Positions 56,219-64,000 of a stretch of DNA of 64,000 bases are shown here, one piece after another. The translations under genes were made by a program, and so were the position numbers. The notes under the pieces were generated by a model. That model worked only from the letters and a program-made list of their open reading frames with translations, had not been told where the DNA came from and searched no databases. The first letter of the stretch is position 1; each line of letters begins with the position of its first letter. The stretch is from Tieghemostelium lacteum (lineage: Eukaryota; Evosea; Eumycetozoa; Dictyosteliales; Raperosteliaceae): contig LODT01000001.1 in NCBI GenBank assembly GCA_001606155.1, positions 1,337,371 through 1,401,370 of the forward strand, given 5' to 3'.

Positions 56219-57411
56219 TTTTTTTAAAAATTTTAATTATACTGAGGGGATTACAAATCCGACATCAGTTGCTTTTTTTATTTATATTTTGAAGTTTTGT
56301 TTATAAGTATTGTTGAATTTGAGTATGGAGAAATTGATTTTGTCTAGATGTAAGGAAAGAAACACACAATACTAACGAGATAAAGACTCCAGAAGATTTC
56401 TCTGAGGTTTCACAAGAAGAATTCGTAAAGAAGAAACGAATAAATAAGCTAGAGAAACTTCGAGAAGATGCCACATATATATTAGCCAAAAGATTCTAGA
56501 AGGCTCTAGAATCTTTACACAATTAATATAAATACTTAGTAAATAAATTAAATAAATATAGTTTTAAAATCATAAATAGAAACCTCTTCTTTCTTACAAT
56601 TGGTATCACCTGTTAGGTAGTGAGTTCGAGACTGATTGGGGATTGAAACAAGATTCCTATCAGAATCTCAGGATGGAGGGGAAGTGATGTAATGAAAGTG
56701 GAAGAAACCAGAAGGTCTTATGATAAGGAGAAGAGGCATAAGAGGATGATACCTAGTATCCGATTAGTCCCTTTTGCGTAGTGGTTATACATCTCCCTTT
56801 CTTACACTAGATCTCTATTTATTTGGAGTTGCAGGATTTTATCTTTAAGGAGTTCTTTTTCTAGGTGGATTATATTTAGGATTTGGTTAAGGGTAGGTAT
56901 TTTGATTAAATTGGATGTATCCGAGTATGAGAATGATGTCCATTTGTTCCAGATTGATTTGAAGGTGATGGCGATTATGTTGATTAGAATTATGTGATAT
57001 TTACTATTGTAGATGTTGAGAATTGAAGAAGGAGCCCATTCAATATCTTTGAGTTGGAAGTATTTGATTGTGTTTTAGAATTGATGAGTGTATTCAGTGG
57101 TGGTTGTTAGGCATTCAAAAAAGATGTGGGTGGAAATAGATTCAGAGACTGTGTTGCACAAGGTGCACTTTTTGTGGTCTAATGGAAGAGATTTGGTAAA
57201 GTAGCGGAAAATAATGTTGTGGTGGTTTGGATCTTTAACTTTGTTGATTGTTAGGAGTAATTTGGTACAGTTGATATGGGATTTTTTTTCCATTTTTAGT
57301 TGGGAAGGGGTGAGGGGTAGGATTATATATGGAGGAGGTTTGGTTGTATCTATTTGTAGAAGAGGAATAAATTCACCTTCCTTGGGTTGGTAAATATTGG
57401 TTTGAGGTTGG
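56219..57411 (-). mobile_element. Non-LTR retrotransposon fragment (copy B) inserted in the PHD/SPOC pseudogene
   Basis: Same element as copy A but on the opposite strand, with near-identical stretches (for example CTTAAAGAGATATTGAATGG-type words and the AACATCTACAATAGTAAATA block). It encodes CTLCNTVSESISTHIFFECL, then TTTTEYTHQF, in a partly open frame (57293-57075). It ends in the same AATTAAAATTTTTAAAAAAA at 56219. The flanking pseudogene bases CAATCAACC (57420-57412, reverse strand) and CAAATCAACC (56218-56209) are a nearly perfect target-site duplication. It is interrupted by the LTR-type insert at 56349-56806. Without the insert it is about 730 bp, 5'-truncated at a different point from copy A. 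Confidence 0.8.
56349..56806 (+). mobile_element. 458-bp LTR-type (TRIM-like or deleted) element with 5-bp target duplication
   Basis: Flanked by CTAGA at 56344-56348 and 56807-56811. The ends are TGTAAGGAAAG and CTTTCTTACA, that is TG...CA with short inverted repeats. Inside, 56349-56598 looks like a 250-bp 5' LTR ending TTTCTTACA. Next comes TTGGTATCACC at 56600, a typical primer-binding-site position and sequence start. A purine tract GGATGGAGGGGAAG at 56671-56684 then precedes a second TGTAATGAAAG...TTTCTTACA segment (56688-56806). The two LTR-like parts share only their ends, so internal deletion or a chimeric origin is likely. No protein is coded. Copia-type affinity is suggested by the PBS and is unproven. 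Orientation is inferred from PBS and purine tract. Confidence 0.6.
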
Positions 57412-57522
57412 GGTTGATTGGGATGGTTTTCTTTAGTATAGCTTTACTTGATATTGTGTATCTAATTTTAACTTTTTAGTGGTATTTCATTTTGTTGTTC
57501 TTATTATCCGTTTTGTCATAGA

Positions 57523-58644
57523 TATCAATCAGTTAATGATTAGTTGTAATTAAATTTCAATGAGTCTTTTCAAATTGAAAGGCAAAATAAAAGTATTAGA
57601 AATCTATCAATATTAGATATATTAAATTGAAATTATTATAAAATATTGGATGCAAATACTTCTTTTCGAATAACGATTTAGAAAGACTTTAAAAATATTT
57701 TCCAATTATATTTATATCTACTTTAAAATACCTATAGAGTCCAAATTATTTAATAATTCGATCAATTTTTATGATAGGATTATATATTTAAAATCATTTT
57801 CGGTTTGATATAAATTGGTAAATAAAGATTGGAATCAAAATGTAATAATAAAAATTGCAAATATTATAATAATATTATGGTATATTTATTAATATACTCT
57901 TAATATACTGTAAAATCAAATGTTCAACTGAATTCATTCATATTATTTGTATATTAAACTCCTTAACTTCATTATAATTCCATTATTTTATTTTAATTAG
58001 ATAGGATATTTTAAAATTATCCTTTATTCGGTTATTATTTGTAAATGGTTGATGACAAGAGAATGGATAGATTGGGTAATTACATTTTTACCGCATCAGT
58101 TTGTTTCTGTAAATATGTATAATAAATTAAAAATACAAATATATGTTTCTAAACTATATTTAATTCATTGAATAGTTTATTTTGTTTAAGTTGTAGTATA
58201 CTAAATTATTATTTATTTATTTGGCATGCCCAATAATACTCGAATTCTGTTTTTATCTTACTACTGCTACTTATATATATGTATTTACATTCATATATTG
58301 TTGATCTTTTAATATATTTAGAAACGGTATTTCAGTTAACAAAAGAAAAAAATACTAGAAATACAATAGAACTAGAAAAATTCAGTCATTAAATTAATTG
58401 TATACAAATACTAAAATTTAGAGTTTTTATAACATTTTTTTTGCTTAAACCCATAATTATGGAAACAGTTGTTGTGATATTATTGTTAATTTTAAAAGAA
58501 GTTGTAAGTGAAGCTAAAACATTTATAGTCTGATCACTATCAAATGATTTAATATCTAGTGCAGGTGTGGAAATTGAAATTATAAAATTTAAATTAATAT
58601 TTGTGTTTGATTTTATTTTTTTTTTTTTAATTACTTTTCAATAA
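57523..58644. other. AT-rich gene-free stretch with a DUSE-like motif
   Basis: No coding frame. ACCCATAA at 58449-58456 matches the upstream element (DUSE) that precedes many D. discoideum non-coding RNA genes by about 60 bp. The DNA from about 58500 to 58590 downstream is somewhat less AT-rich, but I cannot fold or name an RNA there. The motif is short and may occur by chance. Confidence 0.25.
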
Positions 58645-59995
58645 ATGGAAACTGTGATCAATAAATCATTCAATAAAAAGAGTACCATTTCAAATTATAT
58701 AAAAGATTTGAATACATTTAAACATGTTTTAAACTATTATCCAAATATTAAAAAAACACAAAGAGATGAATTACTGTCACCTAGATATCAGCATAATAGT
58801 AAAATTGATGAATTTATTAGAATAGCTAAATTCAATAAGAAAATTACTCAATATGATATTGCAACCATGGATATTAGTTCAAGTAAATATAGATATAGAT
58901 ATGTAATTAATTGGGAGATGGTTATTATTAATGACTAACACCTATTAAATGACTCAGTGATACACGATAAAAAAAGAAGAAAGAGTTGGTCAAAATCATT
59001 TAGGTTAATGGAAGTTGTATTAAATAGTGAACTTCTACCTGTGAAAAAGTATAATATAGATGAAATATCTACAAAATTACAAAATCTTTTGAAACCACAT
59101 AAAACTGTAGGTAATTTCAATAGAAATGATAAACTAAATATTGACATGACTTATAAAGTACATTAGATGCATTATATATGATGGTTGGTTATGGATTAGA
59201 GTTATATTAACAAATCATGATAATATAAATAAGTTTGATAAATATAAAAGTGAACTAGGAACTTTAATTGATATTGAAGAAAGTGAGTCATCTTCTGATG
59301 AAAAAGATACTAAATTAAGAGATGACAATGGACCTACTCACAGTGAAGTTAAATCAGAAAGAGATTCAAAAGAGTCTATAATGTATATTACACATAGACT
59401 AAATAGTAAATATTTTATAAAATCAAATAATATACATTTTAAAGATGATCATATAATTCAGTCATTGTCATTAGTGATGGGTTATAGAGATTTACAAATA
59501 ACTCCTATTGAGGAATCAGATTACTATGACTCAATTAAAGAGATTATTGTAGGTGATTCAAAGAATGATTTGTGTTCGTTATCTGAAAGTGTGGTATCTA
59601 AAACAATAAACAATTCAAAAGAAAATAGCACATCACCACCAAAACCTGAAAATTCTGTGAATAATAGACTACAATTTAAAAGAAATGTGCAAATTGAAAT
59701 TAATACAACTTTACAATTAGGTCATAGTTATATTTCAAAAAATAATAGTATACCTACCTCAACTAAAAAAGTACAAAAAACCCCAATAGAAGTAAAGAAA
59801 CAATTAAAATTCATAATTTCATTGAATGGTAATAATCCAATCCGAGGCTTAGAAAAATTGGTAGATTTAAAAAGGATTAAAGAACCATATCCTGAACATT
59901 TATCAGAATTGTACAACTCCAATAATTCAAAAATTAGTAATATAAAAATCAAAACTACTCTACCTTTTATATGCCCAAATAGTAATTTCAAATAA
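58645..59995 (+). pseudogene. Unknown gene broken by one stop and one frameshift
   Basis: From ATG 58645 a frame reads METVINKSFNKKSTISNYIK onward to a TAA at 58936-58938. The same frame continues without ATG (HLLNDSVIHDKKRRKSWSKS, and so on) to a TAG at 59164-59166. Directly there the reading shifts by one base into HIRCIIYDGWLWIRVIL, then KFDKYKSELGTLIDIEESES, which stays open to 59995. Together these would make about 450 residues, Lys/Ser/Asn-rich, with no family recognised, no signal peptide and no membrane helix. It is either a recent pseudogene or an intact gene with sequence errors at two places. No splice pair that cures both was found. Confidence 0.55.
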
Positions 59996-60084
59996 CTAAT
60001 TTTATTTGAAATATGTAAATAAACAAATATGTACAATGAAAATATATATTAATAGTGAAAAGAGTATATATACATTAATATACT

Positions 60085-61155
60085 CTATAAATTGGTGGTC
60101 AAAGATTGAATAATTGTTGAGATTGGTAATTTTTTTGCTCTGTAACCTTGTTGACCAGACCACATATTTGTATAATTGTGATTATTGGCTTTTTGTGAGA
60201 GAGATCTCATTGGTTTTGTGAGTTCATTCTGAACTGGGTATGGAAGTATATTGAGTGACTTTTGTTGATCAATAAGATTCATAAATTCATTTCTGATACC
60301 TCTAGCATAACGACCAGAAAATGAACGTGTAATACTAGTTGATCTGTCATTAGATTGAATCATTTGATCTTTATAAGATTCAATTGCAAGACTTTCATTT
60401 GAACATATAAATAAACTACCAATTTGAACACCAGCACATCCCATAGAGAGTAATGATTGTATAGCCTGACTATCACTGATAGCACCACTGGCAATAAGAG
60501 GAAGTTTACAAGATGATCCAAGAACCTCTGATACCAAAGCTAATAAGCCAACCTGAGGAATGGCATCATGTGTATTATCATCACCTTGAATAAAGCTACC
60601 TCTGTGACCACCTGCTTCCCATCCTTGAAGATGAATTAAATTTACCCCATCACTCTCAAGAATCAAAGCCTCTTCCAAACAAGTAGCAGTACCAATAAGT
60701 ATACTCTTTGGATTATGTTTCTTAATCTTCCCCATTAACTCTTTATCCAGTCTACCAAATGTAAAACTAATGATATCAATACCCTCTTCAAGAATTACAT
60801 CAATTTGTTCTCTATAACTATGAAATTTCATAGTTTCCATAGAATATTTCTCAATATCTACATTTTGAAATTCTTTTGGAATACCACTAGTCAAAATTGA
60901 TTTCATTGCTTCAAAATCCTCTTTAGAGTATTTTACATCACTACTGTTGGTGAATAAATTTACAGCAAATCTCTTGTCAGTCAATGTTTTGGTTTTCTTA
61001 ATAACATCACGAGTTTGTTCTTTACTCATTCCACCTAATGGTAATGAACCTAGAATACCACATTCACAACTACTAGCAACCATCTGTGGGCTTGTAACAC
61101 CTAACATTGGTGATTGAATTATAGGATATTTAATATTCAATATATTTCTAATCAT
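60085..61155 (-). CDS. Nitronate monooxygenase (2-nitropropane dioxygenase family)
   Basis: 356 residues, single exon, ATG 61153-61155. FMN-binding TIM barrel: YPIIQSPMLGVTSPQMVASS at the N-terminus, GILGSLPLGGMS, FAVNLFTN, the HLQGWEAGGHRGSF loop, LIASGAISDSQAIQSLLSMG and GCAGVQIGSLFICS, which bind flavin phosphate. Members oxidise alkyl nitronates such as propionate-3-nitronate to aldehydes or keto acids and nitrite, detoxifying them. The catalytic base His of the class is plausibly in GGHRG. No targeting signal is seen, so it is probably cytosolic. It is convergent with the broken gene and divergent from POLE2, with 194 bp between the starts. Confidence 0.92.
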   Translation of the reverse strand: MIRNILNIKYPIIQSPMLGVTSPQMVASSCECGILGSLPLGGMSKEQTRDVIKKTKTLTDKRFAVNLFTNSSDVKYSKEDFEAMKSILTSGIPKEFQNVDIEKYSMETMKFHSYREQIDVILEEGIDIISFTFGRLDKELMGKIKKHNPKSILIGTATCLEEALILESDGVNLIHLQGWEAGGHRGSFIQGDDNTHDAIPQVGLLALVSEVLGSSCKLPLIASGAISDSQAIQSLLSMGCAGVQIGSLFICSNESLAIESYKDQMIQSNDRSTSITRSFSGRYARGIRNEFMNLIDQQKSLNILPYPVQNELTKPMRSLSQKANNHNYTNMWSGQQGYRAKKLPISTIIQSLTTNL

Positions 61156-61349
61156 TCTAAATTATTACTTCAAAAAGTATTTAAAAAAAAAAATTAACTT
61201 TTAGACATTGTTTATAAATGATTTATTAAAATGTGATGATTGAAATGAATCAGAGTAGAAACTTATCAAACCGCCTTTTTTTTAAAAATTTTTATTTAGT
61301 AAAAACAACAACAAAGAAATAGAGATATACCACACATGATTGTAAAAAG

Positions 61350-63495
61350 ATGGATATTCAACTAAAAAAACATATAACCAAAGTATTTCTATTAAATGGG
61401 CTATCAGTGAAAGCTGATGCTATGAAATATCTATTGAAAATTTTAACAGAAAATAAAAATCAATTAACTATAATAGATGATATAATCAAGAATATTGATA
61501 AAACAACATGTATTTATACTTTATAGAATAATAGTTAGAGTAAATGTACATTTATTAATTGTATTTGTTGAAATTACAGTAAAAGGGAACTTTATAGATC
61601 AAATTATTATAGAAAAATCAATTAAAGAGATAAATGTAGCATCGGATAGTAATCTAATGGAAAAAGAGATATTTAAAGTTACTAATGCATTTGATATACC
61701 AAGCTATACATATGATCAAAACCAGAAATTATTTATAAAGTAGGTTTTTATAGAGATTAGATGTATATCTATTTTATTAGATATATTATATGATAAATCT
61801 GAATATTAAGATTTATAATGAAATATAGGAATGAAAAAGCAAATAAATCATTACATGGAGATGCAAAATCAAAATCAGAACTGTATAGAAAAAGATATCA
61901 AAATGTATTACAGAGAATTGAAAGACATGCATTCTTTGCAACACCTTCAATACCATCACAATCATTAAAGATGCAGTTTAATAGTATAACACCTTTGAGT
62001 TCATTGTTGGGAAATTCAGGTTCAAAGTATGTTTTAGGGACAATATCACAAATAACAGAGGGTAACTATTTTCTAGAAGATTTGAATACCAATGTTCCAT
62101 TAGACCTATCCAATGCCATATTTGAATATGGTCTAATTACAGAGAATTCAATAGTACAGGTTTATGGTGAATTTAGAGATGGTGCATTTGTAGCTGAAAA
62201 GATTGAGTTACCACCTATAGAACCTCGTGAGATTTCCATGCACTATCTACATGGAATCGATCTATTTGATGGATCCAATGATACAATTGGACAATCTAGT
62301 AGTGCAAGGTCACGTCAACTCAGAGAACAATACGAAAAATATGAAAAGGAAAAAGAAGATAACTCCATTCTCTATCTCTCTGATGTCTATCTTGACAATC
62401 CTAAAGTCATGGAGAAATTAAATGTCATGTTTATGGGATACTCACAAATCCCACCTTTTGCTATCATCATGATGGGCAATTTCACAGAGAACCCACTTCT
62501 CAATGGCAAACAGTACCAATTAAAAGCTTACTTTGATCAATTAGCATCCATCATTTGCAAATATCCACTAATTAGAGAGAATACTAGATTTGTGTTCGTG
62601 CCTGGTCCTACAGACCCTACAGGTTTGCATCTTAATATTTTACCAAAGTTCCCTATTCCCAATGTTTTTGTAAAAGATTTCCAATTACGTGTTCCACATA
62701 GCACCTTTACAACCAATCCCTGTAGAATTAGATATTGTACACAAGAAATTGTTATATTTCGTGACGATCTCCAAAATAGAATGAGAAGACATTCCATATT
62801 GGAACCATCATCACCAACCAACAAAGACAGTGACGATGAAATGGATGGTCAAAATTCTGAAATTCATATATCTCAACATGTTTGTATATCTTAGATTTAT
62901 CATAATTTATTAAAGATATAAATACTTATATCTATGTGTTTTTTTGAAAAAACTATAGATTTTAGGAACTATATTTAGTAACTCTCATCTTTGTAATTTA
63001 CCACTTGATATTAGACCTGTTTATTGGAATTATGATCATACATTATCATTGTATCCGTTACCTGATGTTCTAGTTATGGGTGATAAAGCAGACTCTTATA
63101 TTCATCAACTAGAAGGTACACACTGTGTCAGTATATCATCATTTTCAACCAACTTTTCATTTATACACTATACACCATCCGATAAAAATAATAATTTTTC
63201 TAATCTATCTGATGTCACAATGGACAATTTCAAAGACACCTCAGAAGATAAAGAAATGTCTGATGTTGTTGATGACAAAAATAGTATTGACAATGATAAC
63301 AATCTCCATATAGATGATAATAACAATAATAATTATAATAATAATAGTGAGGATGGGGAAGATGATGGTCAAGATTTAAATTCCAGCATCAATAGTGATC
63401 AAGATGATACTGACTCTAAAAATATAAAATCCAATCTGGATTTTAGTTTAGAGGATTCAGATTCAGAAGACGATAAGGAAACGATTGATTTATAA
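61350..63495 (+). CDS. pole2: DNA polymerase epsilon subunit 2 (POLE2/Dpb2), four exons
   Basis: Exons 61350..61509, 61580..61739, 61811..62879 and 62959..63495, all phase-consistent, 641 residues. Exon 1 gives the N-terminal helical domain ([20 protein letters not shown]). Exon 2 gives [19 protein letters not shown]. Exon 3 gives [18 protein letters not shown], an OB-type region ([15 protein letters not shown]), the inactive phosphoesterase core ([29 protein letters not shown]) and [20 protein letters not shown]. Exon 4 gives [20 protein letters not shown]. These all match POLE2 order. The subunit holds the leading-strand polymerase to CMG helicase in the nucleus. The last 110 residues are a nonconserved Asp/Asn/Ser tail. 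Only exons 3 and 4 show as long frames. Confidence 0.95.
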
Positions 63496-64000
63496 TAAAT
63501 TTTTGACTTCAAAAATCAACAACCTCAAATTTTTTTTTTTTTTTTTTACGATTTGATTGATCATTATTATAATTACAGCAAAAGATATCTGATCAAATAT
63601 CTATTTTATTTTATTTCCACATTTTTATTTTCTCCTCATTCCACATTAAACACAAAAATATATATCTCAATATATACATATAACCAATCACCTTACATCA
63701 CCACAATATCTTCAAAGTTGATTTATATATAATTAGTGTTTGTGTGCTTGTACTTTATTAATATTAATTTTATTTTTTTTTAAACTAAATCGGTTAGGAA
63801 GGCTAAATTTCGGAAGGACCTCCAAAAGGTGATTTTTTAAATTATTTTTTTTTTTTTTTTTTTTTTTAAGGTTAAATTTGAATCAATCGCAAAACACACA
63901 ATCACACAAAACACATTTAAATTACAATCACAATCTTTTTTTTTTATTATTATTGTTATGTATTTTTTTCAGAGATCAGTTATATAAATAATCGATTCAG
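63496..64000. other. Intergenic to window edge, no gene seen
   Basis: 505 bp with long T runs (63529-63547, 63847-63868). A denser patch at about 63785-63830 (GGAAGGCTAAATTTCGGAAG) is followed by GGTGATTTTTT and could be the 5' leader of a gene beyond the edge, with GT of GGTGAT as a donor. No ATG frame supports it within the window. Confidence 0.4.

Larger units (their letters stand above)
55930..57522 (-). pseudogene. Pseudogene fragment of the PHD/SPOC (Bye1-like) gene, split by a retroelement
   Basis: Two minus-strand blocks match consecutive parts of exon 1 of the gene at 31,701. Block 1, about 57522-57412, corresponds to about 33757-33888 (shared word AAATTAGATACACAATATCAA shortened by one mismatch before it). 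Block 2, about 56218-55930, corresponds to about 33886-34230. It reads GHTSSSELNVHLTKL, PPKPVIK and SESRVDV, a stop, then TLTCDALLVAF, against GYTSSSSEVHVPL, SKPAVK and SESRVAVKTLISDALLIGF in the intact gene. The 1.2-kb gap between the blocks is the non-LTR element. Stops and indels show it is dead. The parent or source copy may be the intact gene or a lost relative. Confidence 0.78.

Noticed and set aside
56301-56489. 62-codon minus-strand frame in the LTR-like insert
   Set aside because: Crosses the boundary of the insertion, so it cannot be an original gene.
56590-56640. tRNA-like segment (GTTCGAGAC near GGTATCACC)
   Set aside because: No cloverleaf can be formed; better explained as the primer-binding region of an LTR-type element.
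1-64000. CRISPR arrays, bacterial operons, rRNA genes
   Set aside because: No spaced direct repeats, no polycistronic clusters and no rRNA-like sequence were seen; the window is eukaryotic nuclear DNA.

Overview
The window is nuclear DNA of a cellular slime mould (Dictyostelia). The signs are very AT-rich intergenic DNA with long A/T homopolymers, short introns of about 45-380 bp with GTA(A/T)GT-type donors and AT-rich bodies, poly-Asn/Gln/Asp/Thr/Ser tracts inside proteins, tightly packed genes on both strands, and families typical of the group (IPT/EGF surface proteins, FG-GAP proteins, Asn-rich regulators). Coding DNA seems less AT-rich than I would expect of D. discoideum, so another dictyostelid genus is likely; I cannot name the species.

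Layout. 1-15 kb: telomerase reverse transcriptase (5' end outside the window), ETF beta, a mitochondrial-looking TPR protein, the ribosome-biogenesis factor ESF2/ABT1, an F-box/LRR protein and a full-length MRP-type ABCC transporter. 15-24 kb: an LRR-IPT-EGF membrane protein, an unknown small protein, an ankyrin-like protein and a FAD2-type desaturase. 24-30 kb: two tandem integrin-alpha-like FG-GAP genes separated by decayed copies and a dead gene. 30-43 kb: ribosomal protein P1, a 1987-residue PHD/TFIIS-like/SPOC (Bye1/DIDO/PHF3-type) protein, a third FG-GAP protein with a membrane anchor, a C45-type hydrolase and an NSRP1-like splicing factor. 43-52 kb: p24/TMED cargo receptor, UROD, a possible 44-residue micro-gene, a G-patch protein, a histidine acid phosphatase, a securin-like APC/C substrate candidate, IMP3, a pyrimidine-nucleotide-type mitochondrial carrier, a glycerate kinase relic and an unknown membrane protein.

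52.3-58.6 kb is a repeat graveyard. It holds a pseudogene of the PHD/SPOC gene found at 31.7 kb, interrupted by a 5'-truncated non-LTR retroelement, which is itself interrupted by a 458-bp LTR-type element. Target-site duplications can be read at both levels. A second copy of the non-LTR element lies in inverted orientation at 54.3 kb with a perfect 11-bp duplication. 58.6-64 kb: a broken unknown gene, nitronate monooxygenase and DNA polymerase epsilon subunit 2.

Many genes are split by small introns, so single open frames under-report them. I rebuilt exons by hand for TERT, LRR, ABCC, IPT/EGF, desaturase, FG-GAP 1 and 2, RPLP1, PHD/SPOC, the micro-gene, the securin candidate, IMP3 and POLE2, using splice consensus, phase agreement and, where known, family alignment. 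There are no operons. Functions that recur in the window are ribosome biogenesis (ESF2, IMP3, P1), DNA end and replication enzymes (TERT, POLE2), mitochondrial metabolism (ETFB, carrier, UROD product supply) and surface adhesion-type proteins (three FG-GAP, one IPT/EGF).
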